The notes under the pieces: model-generated
Seen by the model: the letters and a program-made list of their open reading frames with translations, nothing else
Database searches by the model: none
What the model was told of the DNA's origin: nothing
Part shown: one piece after another, positions 27,958-39,030 of the stretch
Position numbering within the stretch: position 1 is the stretch's first letter
How the letters are laid out: every line of letters starts with the position of its first letter
Position numbers and translations under genes: made by a program
Assembly: GCA_963693285.1 (NCBI GenBank)
Contig: OY848917.1
Span: 11,098,192 to 11,162,191, forward strand
Direction of reading: 5' to 3'
Origin: Xestospongia muta
Taxonomy: Eukaryota; Porifera; Demospongiae; Haplosclerida; Petrosiidae
DNA length: 64,000 nucleotides

Positions 27958-28266
27958 ATACAGTTTATTCTAGAGTTTTAACCTATTTAGACTAATTTGT
28001 CTAAAGGTTGAAGACAGATAAAGTTGCTAAACTCTTTAGATTAGCTTAATTAATCAGTTTTGATAGTTAATTTCTAAACTTTCTCAACAACGAAAGAGCT
28101 CTAAATAGTTTATATTAGAGTTTTAACCTATTTAGACTAATTTATCGAAAGATATAAGAGAGATAAAGTTATTAAACTCTTTAGATCAGCTTAATTAAGC
28201 AGTTTTGATAGTTAATTTCTAATCTTTCTTAACTATCAAAAAGCTCTAAACAGTTTATTTTAATGT
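27958..28266 (+). repeat. Satellite A island at a satellite B inversion junction
   Basis: About two diverged copies of satellite A (CAGTTTATTCTAGAGTTTTA and GTTTTAACCTATTTAGACTA are recognisable) lie between forward satellite B on the left and inverted satellite B on the right. They carry private changes, such as TAATTAATCAGTTTTGATAG, compared with the main array. Confidence 0.85.
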
Positions 28267-30458
28267 TTGAGTTCTTTCCAATGGTACCATCATTTTTTAT
28301 GTTGGGTTATTCAACAATGCTCTCTACCTCACAAACCAATAATTCTTTATTCTCCATTCATAATGTAATATAGAATAAACCTATCACCAATTATTTATTG
28401 AACTACTCAATATACTTTTCTAAGGCGTCTTTAAGTAGACTCAATGATTACTTTCCAGTGGTGCCATTATTATTTATGTTGGGTTGTTCAACACTGCTCT
28501 ATTACCTCACAAACAAATGACTCATTATTCTTCATTAATAATGTAGTATAGAACAAATCTATCACTAATTATTTGTTAAACTACTCAACATATTTTTCCA
28601 AGGTGTCTTTAAGTAGAACTAAATGAGTATTTGCCAATGGTACCATTATTATTTATGTTGGGTTATTCAACAATGCGCTATTACCTCAAAAACCAATGAT
28701 TCATTATTTTCGGTTCATAATGTAGTATAAATAGACCTATTAATAAATATTTGTTAAACTACTCAACATATTTTTCCAAGGTGTTTTTTAATAGAACTCA
28801 ATGATTACTTACCAATGGTAACATTATTACTTATGTTGGGTTATTCAACAATGCTCTCTACCTCACAAGCCAATAATTTGTTATTCTCTATTCATATTGT
28901 ATTATCGAATGAACCTATCACTAATCATTGGTCGAACTACTCAACATATTTTTCCAAGGTGTCTTTTAATAGGACTCAATGATTACTTTCCAATGATAAC
29001 ATTATTACTTATGTTGGGTTATTCAATAATGCTCTATTACCTCACAAACAAATAATTCATTATTCTTCATTAAGAATGTAGTATAGAATAAACCTATTAC
29101 TAATTATTTATTGAACTACTCAATATATTTTTCTAAGGTGTCTTTAAGTAGACTCAATGATTACTTTCCAGTGGTGCCATTATTATTTATGTTGGGTTAT
29201 TCAACAATGCTCTATTACCTCACAAACAAGTGACTCATTATTCTTCATTAATAATGTAGTATAGAATAAACCTATTACTATTTATTTTTTAAAGTACTCA
29301 ATATATTTTTGCAAGGTGTCTTTTAATAGAAGTCAATGAGTACTTTCCAATGGTACCATCATTTTTTATGTTGGGTTATTAAACAATGCTCTCTACCTCA
29401 CAAACCAATAACTTATTATTCTCTATTCATATTGTATTATAGAATAAACCTATCACTAATTATTTGTTGAACTACTCGTCATATTTTTGAAAGTTTCTTT
29501 TAATAAAAATTAATGATTACTTTCCAATGGTAACAATATTATTTACGTTGAGTTATTCAAGAATGCTTTATTCCTCACAAACCAATGATTCATTATTCTT
29601 CATTAATAATGTAGTATAGAATAAACCTATCGCTAATTATTCATTGAACTACTCAACATATTTTTCCAAGGTGTCTTTAAGTAGAAGTCAGTGAGTATTT
29701 GCCAATGGTAGCAGTATTATTTATGTTGGGTTATTCAACAATGCGCTATTACCTCAAAAACCAATGATTCATTATTTTCAGTTGATAATGTAGTATAAAT
29801 AGACCTATCAATAATTATTTGTTGAATTACTCAACATATTTTTCCAAGGTGTTTTTTAATAGAACTCAATGATTACTTACCAACGGTAACATTATTATTT
29901 ATGTTGGGTTATTCAACAATGCTTTCTACCGCGCAAGCCAATATTTTATTATTCTCCATTCATATTGTATTATCGAATAAACCTATCACTAATCATTGGT
30001 TGAATTACTCAACATACCTTTCAAAGGTGTCTTTTAATAGAACTCAATGATTACTTTCCAATGGTAACATTATTACTTATATTGAGTTATTCAATAATGC
30101 GCTATTACCTCACAAACAAATCATTCATTATTCTTCATTAAGAATGTATTATAGAATAAACCTATCACTAATTATTTATTGAAGCACTCAACAAATTTTT
30201 CCAAGGTGTCTGTAAGTAGAACTCAATGAGTACTTTCCAATGGTACCTTAATTATTTATATTGAGTTATTCAACAATTTTCTACTACCTTACGAATCAAT
30301 GATTCATTATTCTTTATTAATAATGTAGTATAGAATATACCTATCACTAATTATTTGTTCAATATATTTTTCAAAGGTGTCTTTTAATAGTACTCAATGA
30401 GTACTTTACAATGGTGCCATCATTATTTATGTTGGGTTATTCAACAATGCTCTATTAC
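28267..30458 (-). repeat. Satellite B array, inverted
   Basis: The same 179-bp satellite read as reverse complement (CCAATGGTACCAT, TATGTTGGGTTATTCAACAA, TACCTCACAAACCAATGATT). About 12 copies. The array continues beyond the inserted retroelement at 34,254. Confidence 0.93.
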
Positions 30459-30463
30459 CTCAC

Positions 30464-30650
30464 TGTAATGTATCTAGTACTGGATCCCCCCTTTGGGCTG
30501 TAATATCTCAATTTCTCCTTTAATATCAATGAGAGACAGAGAGGGAAATTGGTAGAGTAAATGACACAAATCAGATCACTCGGTTCTCACATGATTACAA
30601 AAATTATAACATAATAGTTATAATAGTTAATTAACCATAAATACACAACA
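30464..30650 (-). repeat. 3' LTR of the BEL/Pao element
   Basis: 187 bp. On the plus strand it starts TGTAATGTATCTAGTACTGG and ends AATACACAACA. Differences from the partner LTR include one indel in an A-run and about nine substitutions. Confidence 0.9.
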
Positions 30651-30665
30651 TCCTGCCCCTGTTGA
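30651..30665 (-). promoter_or_regulatory. Putative polypurine tract of the BEL/Pao element
   Basis: Directly upstream of the 3' LTR on the coding strand is AACAGGGGCAGGA, purine-rich with two pyrimidines. Its position is right for priming plus-strand synthesis. Confidence 0.5.
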
Positions 30666-30689
30666 ACAGTATATGTTCACTTTCTCAAT

Positions 30690-31901
30690 AAGTAAAACAT
30701 CCAATAATCTTATCTTGTATCATACGTTCCCATCTGTTCCTTCATTTGTACTCACAATCCTACCCAACCTCCAGAGTCCTCTGGGCTGGTTCTCGTCATA
30801 CACTGTGACCACTTCTCCTTCCTTGACAGTAGTATTTACACCTCAAACAAGTCAGCTGGTGCTGTGAAACTCTCTCAATTCAACCAAATATTTCCGCCTC
30901 CATCGTTTCCAGAATCACTCAGAAACCTTAGCAGCATGCTTCATTCTACGTGTAAGTGAGCTAGCTTATTTTTGGTAGTTGGGATCAATATCCTTTGAAG
31001 GGTCTGGTAAAGATAGAACTCTATAACTAATTAACAGGTGGGAGGGGGTCAGTGGTTCTTCTAGGTCATCACTTGAAATGTATGATAGTGGTCTTGAGCT
31101 AAGAACTGCTTCAGTTTCGACCACAAGAATTAGTTCATCATAGGTGAGAGATGCTCTTACTAGTGTCTTTCTTAGACAACGTTTAGCAGACTTGATTAGT
31201 CTCTCAAAAATGCCTCCCAACCAGGGAGGCTTCTCTAAGTTGAATGACCACTCTAATTGGAGATCAGAGAAATGTTTCTTGATCACAGGATCAGTGAATA
31301 GGTCATAAATAGTCTTAGAGGCTGACTTGAATGTCTTGCCATTATCGGATATCATCTTAGCTGGTACTCCACGATGAGAGGTTAAACGCTTGAAACTTCT
31401 TAGAAAGGTGAGTGTATTGAGATTAAGTACCAAGTCAAGATGAATAGCTCTAGTGACTGGACAAGTGTACAGACATAACCATGCCTTTTGTCCCCTTTCT
31501 TGGGAAGAGGGTTTGACATAAAGTGGACCAGCAAAATCCACTCCAGTAAACTGAAACGGTCTCGATCGTTTCACACGATACTCCGGCAATGGGGGAGGTG
31601 GTACACCCTGATATGGTCTTCCTTCTGACCTATGACAGATCACACATTTGTGGATAATATGGCGAATGAACTGTTTCCCCTGTATTAACCAGAATGATGA
31701 TTGAACCTCTGTTAGTGTCTCCTTGACACCAGCATGGAATATACGCTCATGAGCATCCCTGACAATAATCTTCTTGACCACCACATCTTTAAATATGAGA
31801 ACTATCAAGATACAGGTCAAACTGATGTTTCCATGAAAGAAATCATATATCCTGGTGTAGTAGTCGTTGTGACTCCATGAGCCAGTAAAATTTAGCATCA
31901 T
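30690..31901 (-). pseudogene. BEL/Pao integrase domain and C-terminus
   Basis: The HHCC zinc-binding motif is visible (H in HERIFHAG, then CVICHRSEGR). The DDE core follows: TGVDFAGPL with the first Asp, ISDNGKTF with the second, and GGIFERLIKSAKRCL with the Glu. After LTPSHLLI the main frame stops at 30,966. The C-terminal part continues in neighbouring frames to about 30,690, where YLVELREFH and PRGLWRLGRI are readable between in-frame stops. The expected sequence between RNase H and the HHCC motif looks compressed. Confidence 0.88.
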
Positions 31902-31982
31902 TTAAAGTATTAGAGTTAATTAACTCACTTGTCCATTCTATCTTCTGTAATAAGAGATGAGCAAACTTCAGGATGAGTGCTG

Positions 31983-32747
31983 TTACATGAATGAGGTAAT
32001 TAAATGAGTTGAAGTTCTCACAATTGATGATTTGCTTGAGTGAGGTCGATTGATGTGATCATTAGACGTGAAGAGTTGTGTAGCAGTGTGACGTTTCAAC
32101 TTGGAATAGCATTCTTCAGGCAAGTCGTCATCAATCCCCACTGGAGAGTCAGATAAGTATGATGATGTAGCCAACCATTCAGGCCCATTTAACCAGAGCT
32201 GGTTCTCTGATAGTTCTGAAGGCAACATTCCTCTGAAAGGTATGTCTGCAAAATTGCTAACGCCAGGACAGTGTTTCCAGTTTTGAGATAGTACTAAGGA
32301 ACGAGTACTGACGACACAATTCTCAACAAATTGCCTCCATTCTGGATTGGTCCCTTGTATCCAGTAGAAGGATATCTTTGAATCTATGTAGCAAACGGGT
32401 TCACTATGTAATGTCAACTCTGCTTGAAGAGCCGTATGTACACTGACGATTAGCTTGGCAAGTAACAGTGCAGATAGGAGTTCAATACGTGGGATTGTCA
32501 TACCCTTCAGTGGAGCTACATGGGTCTTAGCTGCAACAAACCTAACATACACATTAGTGTCATGTTCTAACCTCAGACAAACAACGGTGGCATATGCCTT
32601 CGTAGAGGTGTCACTAAATCCAACCAGTCTAGCTGATTCTGGTTGACAAAAGAGATAACCACGAGGTATAGTAATGACGCTGGCACCAGAGAGGGATGAA
32701 TGAAGTTGTCTCCACCCTTCCAATAGATCATCAGTCAGTGGATCATC
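31983..32747 (-). pseudogene. BEL/Pao RNase H domain
   Basis: This continues the RT frame after a TAG stop at 32,748-32,750. RNase H landmarks are GFSDTSTKAY (first Asp), MTIPRIELLSALLLA (Glu) and CYIDSKISFYW (second Asp), in the order seen in BEL/Pao pol. It ends at a stop at 31,983, and the pol sequence continues in another frame through about 31,900-31,980 (FNYLIHVTALILKFAH) towards integrase. Overlapping plus-strand reading frames here are shadows. Confidence 0.85.
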
Positions 32748-32750
32748 CTA

Positions 32751-33640
32751 TCCTACACCAACCTCACACAGCTGCTGAAAGAATATCTTAAATAGAATGG
32801 TTACAGGAGTAACAATACCTAGAGGGTCAAAGAATAATGCAACTATACCTATAACCGTCCTCTTAGTGGGTTCTGAGTCAGTCATGTAGCGAGCAACATC
32901 ACTGATGTTGAATACAAACTTGTCATTAGCGAAGTCCCATTGAACACCTAGGATGTTGGGATATCCCAATGAACTTCCTTGCTTTGATCCAAGAGAAATC
33001 TTAGCGTAGGATTGATCATCTGTGGTGGCGTGGGTGGTCTCACTGTCATTGGTGATCAATTGTCGCAACCCATCTGACTTGGTGATAAACTTTCTCAATT
33101 TAAACCCAGCCTCCTCCAACCGCTCCTTAGACTTCTGATACAGCTGAAATATCGACTCAACATCAGGCGACCCAAGACTTACATCATCACCATAAATGGA
33201 GGATAGGAACTTGTCAACAAAGAAAGGATCTATGTCTCTATATGACTCAATATGATGATTGATTGTTGCGTTCAACAAGAACAGACTTGAAGATATGCTA
33301 AACACCACACGAGTAAACCTGAGGATCACTGGCTTCAGTACATCACTGTCTAACTCACTAGTCCATAAAGAATCTTAACGTGTCATGATCCTTCTCATCC
33401 ACCCCAACCATCAGGAAGGCCTTCTCTATGTCCCCAGCAAGAGCAAGTTGATGTACTCGAAAACGCAACAAATTATCAAATATTGATTGGCCAAAACTGG
33501 GATCCGTGTAGAGACAGTCCTTGAGTGAAGGGCCAGTGGATCTGGCTGAGGCATCATAGACTATCCTCAGTTTTGAAGTGGTCGTGTCTTGTGTTACAAC
33601 ACTCACAGTGAGAACGGGTATCACCGGTGTGCAGGTCAGT
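32751..33640 (-). pseudogene. BEL/Pao reverse transcriptase domain, broken
   Basis: Two frames together cover the RT palm and fingers. The first (33,358-33,640) has KLRIVYDASA and LAGDIEKAFL, hallmark blocks of BEL/Pao RT; the second (32,751-33,357) has the catalytic region IYGDDVSLG and RLEEAGFKLRKF. The two frames are offset by one base near 33,365-33,372, in a short A-run on the plus strand. The catalytic box reads YGDD where YVDD is usual for retroelements of this class. The N-terminal part of RT is missing because of the gag-RT deletion. Downstream the same frame continues into RNase H after a stop. Confidence 0.85.
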
Positions 33641-34030
33641 AGGTGGGGGTGTGGCCTCTGGAGATAATTGAGGTGAGTGAGATGATGTGCTCCTTCTTGT
33701 GATATGAGCAGGTCGGGCAGTGTTCTCTGAGGGTAGGTTAACACTGGCAGGAATTACTTGCTGACCAGCATGGTCAAGAGTGTGATCAATATTATTAATG
33801 GCCAAACATATCTTTTCCTTTGTCTGGTCTGCTAGGTCAATCTCCTGCTTTATCTAACCCTCAGGAGTCAATTCAAGTATCTCTTCATCTAGCTTAGATA
33901 ATATCTCTAAATTAGTGGACAGCAATGATCTTTGCTGCCTCAGCTTCAGCAGGTTGGGATCCTTCTCCTCTTCTAAATTACTCTTAAGTTGATCTATTAG
34001 TCTTGTCACGGACCCGCGGTTTTATGGTTG
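33554..34030 (-). pseudogene. BEL/Pao gag N-terminal remnant
   Basis: Coding-strand translation gives a charged, coiled-coil-like stretch (DQLKSNLEEEKDPNLLKLRQ) followed by EIDLADQTKEKI and then a Ser/Thr/Pro-rich linker. This matches the general layout of BEL gag N-termini, in which helical segments precede a variable linker. A TAG stop at 33,854-33,856 interrupts the frame. The frame ends at 33,554 after running, out of frame, over the start of the RT segment. No zinc knuckle or aspartic protease motif follows, so an internal deletion joins this piece to RT at about 33,600-33,640. Confidence 0.6.
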
Positions 34031-34049
34031 CTAAATATCTTCTCTTTCT

Positions 34050-34067
34050 ATCCAGTTCGGTGGACCA
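34050..34067 (-). promoter_or_regulatory. Putative primer-binding site of the BEL/Pao element
   Basis: Directly inside the 5' LTR the coding strand reads TGGTCCACCGAACTGGAT. The leading TGG is what pairs with the CCA end of a tRNA primer. I could not assign the tRNA from memory. Confidence 0.6.
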
Positions 34068-34253
34068 TGTAATGTTTCTAGTACTGGATCCCCCCTTTGG
34101 ACTGTAATATCTCAATTTCTCCTTTAATATCAATGTGAGACAGAGAGGGAAATTGGTAGAGTAAATGATACAAATCAGATCACTCAGTTCTCACATGATT
34201 ACAAAATTATAGCATAATAGTAATAATAATTAATTAACCATAAATACAAAACA
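34068..34253 (-). repeat. 5' LTR of the BEL/Pao element
   Basis: 186 bp. On the coding strand it begins TGTTTTGTATTTATGG and ends ACATTACA. It is about 95% identical to the other LTR. Confidence 0.9.
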
Positions 34254-35040
34254 CTCACAAACCAATGATTCATTATTCTTCATTAATAATGTAGTATAGA
34301 ATAAACTTATAACTAATTATTTGTTGAACTAGTCAACATATTTTTCCAAGGTGTCTTTTAATAGAACTCAATGATTACTTTCCAATGGTACCATGATTAT
34401 TTATGTTGGGTTATTTGACAATGCGCTATTACATCACAAACCAATAATTTATTATTCTTCATAAATAATGTAGTATAGAATATACCTATCACTAATTATT
34501 TCTTCAATATATTTTTCAATGGTGTCTTTTAAGTAGAACTCAATGAGTACTTTCCAATGGTAACATTATTATTTATGTTAGGTCATTCAACAATGCTCTC
34601 TACCTCATAAGCCAATAATTTATTATTCTCCATTATATTGTATTATCAAATAAACCTATCATGAATTATTTGTTGAACTACTCAACATATTTTCCAAGGT
34701 GTCTTTTAATAGAACTCATTGATTACTTTCCAATGGTACATCATTATTTATGTTGGGTTATTCAACAATGCTCTCTACCTCACAAACCAATAATTTATTA
34801 TTCTCCATTCATATTGTATTATCAAATAAACCTATCACTAATTATTTGTTGAACTACTCAACATATTTTTGCAAGGTGCCTTTTAATAGAACTCAATGAT
34901 TACTTTCCATGGTACCATCATTATTTGTGTTGGGTTATTCAACAATGCTCTCTACCTCACAAACCAATAATTCATTATTCTTCATTAATAATATAGTATA
35001 GAATAAACCTATCACTAATTATTTATTGAACTACTCAACC
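34254..35040 (-). repeat. Satellite B array, inverted, right-hand part
   Basis: Continuation of the inverted 179-bp satellite after the retroelement, about 4.4 copies. It begins with the second copy of the target duplication CTCAC. Unique sequence begins near 35,041. Confidence 0.93.
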
Positions 35041-36700
35041 TGAATTTATATATTATATATATATAAATGTAATATAGTACTTGCATTTTCTGTAAGACTT
35101 TACTAAATGAGGCTATGTCTCAAGGCTGGTTGTGATGAGTTATGACAGTAGTACATTAAATTTTGACTACATCAGCAAGTTTTCATAGAAAGAACGATAA
35201 CGTTTTCATTGTATAATTGATTAGTAGTAATAATACAATAATACGTTCTTTAATAATACTTCTATACATTCTCTCTTTGTTAGGATTAGCAAAATTTTTT
35301 ACAGAACACAAATTATCTCTAAATGAACCTCAAGGTTAATGGGGTACAAAGTACAAGCAAGTTTGAGTTTTCTGAAGGTAACAAACTTATCAGTGCTGTT
35401 TGTGACATATTTGTATCCAGTTCCTAAGTTCAGCAAACAAATTGCTGTTTACTTAGAGCACTGAGCTCATACAATTGATAACAAGCAGTAGGTTGTCTTC
35501 AGTTGTACTTAATGTTCTGACACATTACAAGTATTATTTTCCTTTTTATCGTTGGACAATATGTAAAGACAGTTTGAGTATGTACTTCTATTTGTTGTAC
35601 TATGACACTGACAATTTTCTCTGTTGTGTTGTATATGATACACCTGAAGATCCATTAGTTATCATGCATTACTCTATTTCTTAGTCGTATTAAGCGTGCA
35701 GTAGTTACTTTTGTTTATAATTCAATTTTAACATAGATAGTACACTCTACTATCGTGATTTTAATAACTTCGTTATTCGTGATGCGAGAAATTTAGTAAC
35801 TATTATGTAGTAACTATTATTCATGTTACCACACCCTAAATTCCAGATTCGTAATATAATTCTTGACTAGCACGTAGATTCCTAGAACTGTTGTTTTCCC
35901 TTCATATAGCTAAGTAGACCTCCCAAATAGACAGACTTAGAAAAGGGTATTGTGGAAAGTAAACTAGGTGAGAATTTATATTGATTACACATAAAAACAT
36001 GAATAAAATTTTAATAGACTTGACTATAATAATTATATTATTGTAAATATTTATTTTAAGTGTTAGATCTTGTAATACTTACAACCAGCTCTGGCATAGC
36101 AACCATTCAACCATTTTTATACTTCATCATGAATATTACTAACTTTTACTGAAATAGTGTTCCTTTACTAATCATGAGCAGTTAAGTCTGGCCAGGGAAT
36201 AAATTAGTTGACTTTGGTTGTCTCAAACTTGAAGTACAATGTTTATACCCTAAGTAATCTTACTTGTTAAGCATCATTATAGTTTGTGCTTCTTTGTTAA
36301 GAGTTGTATTACACTAGGAGACTAATACCTCCCACCTGCATTTGTAGCTTCTTGATGGCACTAAATAATAAATTAACTTCTGTCTAGTCTCCCAAACCAG
36401 ACTCCATTTTCCTTTATGACACAAGGTGGCATATTGAAAGGAAGTCTAGTGTTGACATTATACCAAACTCATCAGACAACAGTAGAAATGGGTGGTTATA
36501 AATTATATGCTCTACCATCCTGCTAATTTCATTACTTTCAAGGTTTGGTTTGATCTGAAATTGGTGAAGAAAGTGTGTTAGTGATCTACAACCATTCTAA
36601 CAATGACGGAAAGAGTCTATTGGTGAGTGTTATTCTACTGTCAAAATGAAAAATTGTGAAAGTAGTGAAATTGTATTTCTTTTACTAATGTGACTAACTA
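35041..36700. other. Non-repetitive interval, no recognisable gene
   Basis: After a short AT microsatellite (about 35,048-35,068) the sequence is no longer satellite. One 69-codon plus-strand frame (35,475-35,684) has no family signature that I recognise and no splice context. I see no RNA gene and no transposon protein here. Confidence 0.5.
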
Positions 36701-36707
36701 CTTGTTA

Positions 36708-38950
36708 TTAATTATGTCCTGTCTCGCGACATATCCCATATCTCCTTTTAGACTGCGGCTTGGTTTCAGTAACTGGAGAAAGAAGAATGTTGTTATGGGT
36801 AGTGTTGCCAGTTGGCCGTGGTGCATTTGGAAGAGGACACACAGCGTTCTTACATAATTCGTTAGGACAATGTTCCCTAATATTATCATAAAGGTACCAC
36901 TGTCTCTTGGGATCTAAGCTTTTTGGGATAATTATAGGTGGTAGACTGTCTTAAGACGGAGTCCAAGGTGTAATTAGTGCATTAAATGTATGTACTATAG
37001 AGTTTGCTGAAGTTTTTAATGCTAGCTTTCCTATAGTAGATATAGATAACAAGTTAAGTTTTTAAAAAATACCTGGTTTGTCTGTACTGATGTGAAAATG
37101 TTTAATTTTTTTATTCCAGGAACTTTTTTAAAGTGAGGGGTGAGAAAGTTTGACCAGTCGTACATCTTACAATCATCTCTCCATCCTTGGTAACAACTAA
37201 CTGGGCCTAGTTGACCTCAGCTGGTTGCTCAACAAGATGGTGAATGTCATTTAAGCAACCAACTTTTGTTCTTCTGTATTTTCGTTTGAGAAGCCCAAAA
37301 CACCAGTCTGGAGAAAATTTTGTGTGGCGACTAGAAGGAAAGAAAGGGTGATGCGGCTATGTAGACCAACAAGAACTCTCCACAAAAGGTACTAAATGTA
37401 TGAATGTTACTATTAATTTGAAAGTGGTTATTATAGTACCTGAATTACTGTGTTGTCTTTATTTTGCCCTACACAATTGTCAGCATGTAAATGGCAATGT
37501 ACTTCTCCAAGACCATGTGTCTCAAAGAAGTGGAGGAGCATGCTGATGACTACCTCGTCAATGAGGTAATTGATCTGCATTGGAATACTCTCACAATGTA
37601 CACCAAAGATACCACACATTTGTGGTGTTATGAAATAGATTGGCCCAGGCTGCCACGGGTCACTTGGAAAGTGCACCTATAGATCAAAATTATTTTGAGC
37701 AAAGTCAAAGCTGTAATGGGCCAGATTAGTCCCAGATTGAGGTTGACTGTATAGACCTGGTTGTGGAGGTGGGTATTTGTTATTGATTGAAAAATGCTCC
37801 ACTGAAATACGATGACCCTCTTTTGTCACAAGACGATAATAGTCTCTCTCTGTTTTGACAAGCTCTAGATGTTCCTCTGCCTTTTTTAAAACCTAAAGTG
37901 TTGTGTTTTGTAATGTAATGTAATATATGCACTTATTCCTTCTAATATCTTAGTATTACCTCTTTTTTCACTTTCAGATGTCCCAAATCTAAAAGAGTTT
38001 GTGATAAGAGAGCTGTTCTTGTGGCAAATGGCACAAACGTTGGCCATAGGTTTTGTAATACAGAGTGTTGGTCAAAGCTTTCTCCAGTAATAGCAAAAAG
38101 TTGTGTAAGCAGCAAATCGACCTCCACATTCTACAATTGAGTCTTTGTACATTATCCATATCATTGTCTTTGTAGTAAGATAGTAGTAGCTTGCAGCCAT
38201 CCCTTTTGTATCTTGGAATTCTACCTGGTAAAAGAATAGTGTTCTCCTCACTATAGTTGTCCAAGAATGTCAACAATTTGTCAATATCATCTCTTGCCAA
38301 GGTATTGGCTGTTAACCTTCCCTCATTGGCATGTTGTCATGTAGCAATACCATTTTCATGGTAATGCTTTTTAAGAGCCTTGTACTTCTTAGTACTCATG
38401 TCGTGTAAAAACAAAAAGGTCTTTAGACAGACCCGTCTTCCTCCTTGTAGAAATGTAGAGTGCTGATGTTTCTGAGTCTGAGAAAATGGTGGTTAACTTT
38501 TACATCACTGAAGTTTGTCATAGCTGCTATTTGACCAAATCCAATTCCTTTTTTGTCAGCTCCAATACATTTATCCTCTAACTCTTGTATTCATCATAAG
38601 TGATGGCTGTACAACAAGGTTGTTGTTTGTGTCCTAGTTGACCAGTAGACCCATTTGTAGCAAATTCTTGTATTTTTACTTCCTCATTTACATCAATGGT
38701 ATGAGCATCAAGAGCAACAATGCATGGTACAATAGCTGTAGAATTAATGATTTTCTTGAGTGAAGAGTTGTAAGGAAAATAATCACTCATGTTCATTTTC
38801 ATCATCACTGTCATCACTCTCACTTCCACCAATCAGCACTTCACCACCAACTAAATGTAGTATGTTAATTGTTTGAATGACATTTTCAATACTTCTAGAA
38901 CAGGGTGTCCATCAGAATTCACGACAAGCAATTGGTCAGACACAGAGGGA
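36708..38950 (-). pseudogene. Decayed gene of an uncharacterised multicopy family (DUF7869-like)
   Basis: Pieces appear on the minus strand in the correct order. SSESPSVSDQLLVV lies at about 38,900-38,950. An acidic stretch ending in ESDDSDDENEHE follows near 38,770-38,840, then ALDAHTIDVNEEV, then NYSEENTILLPGRIPRYKRDG (38,190-38,270). At 37,431-37,676 come PWQPGPIYFITP, CGIFGVHCE and LHADNCVGQNKDN. At about 37,100-37,200 there is RDDCKMYDWSNFL. The C-terminus at 36,708-36,930 has RQWYLYDNIREHCPNE and ends with YGICRETGHN and a stop at 36,708-36,710. I recall this architecture from abundant, possibly transposon-borne invertebrate proteins; the DUF7869 name is from memory. Frameshifts separate the pieces. 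Some gaps could be introns, for example with an acceptor ACATTTAG near 38,855. No function can be stated. Confidence 0.55.
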
Positions 38951-39030
38951 CTCTCACTAGATGCTATTTTTTTAACAAGGTAGTCAATATTAAGTAGATT
39001 TAATTAATATTTGCACACTTTCATTCTTAC

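Larger units (their letters stand above)
30464..34253 (-). mobile_element. BEL/Pao LTR retrotransposon, defective, inserted in satellite B
   Basis: A complete LTR-to-LTR insertion, 3,790 bp, read on the minus strand. Direct repeats 30,464-30,650 and 34,068-34,253 start TG and end CA and are flanked by the 5-bp duplication CTCAC (30,459-30,463 and 34,254-34,258), which is part of the satellite B word TACCTCACAAACC. Between them, in coding order, are a gag N-terminal remnant, reverse transcriptase, RNase H and integrase of the BEL/Pao type. The element is shorter than typical autonomous BEL elements (I recall 5-7 kb): most of gag, the protease and the start of RT are missing. Several stops and frameshifts make it non-functional. 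The LTRs differ at about 9 positions plus one indel, so the insertion is old but clearly younger than the array. Confidence 0.93.

Noticed and set aside
30673..30867. Plus-strand frame inside the BEL element
   Set aside because: It is antisense to the pol C-terminal region; a shadow.
32455..32646. Plus-strand frame opposite RNase H
   Set aside because: It is antisense to a well-supported RNase H domain.
34661..34852. Plus-strand frame in inverted satellite B
   Set aside because: It is the same repeat read through about one monomer, with no conserved coding potential between copies.
35475..35684. Possible small protein of 69 residues
   Set aside because: No family likeness, no splice or promoter context, and a composition expected of AT-rich random sequence.
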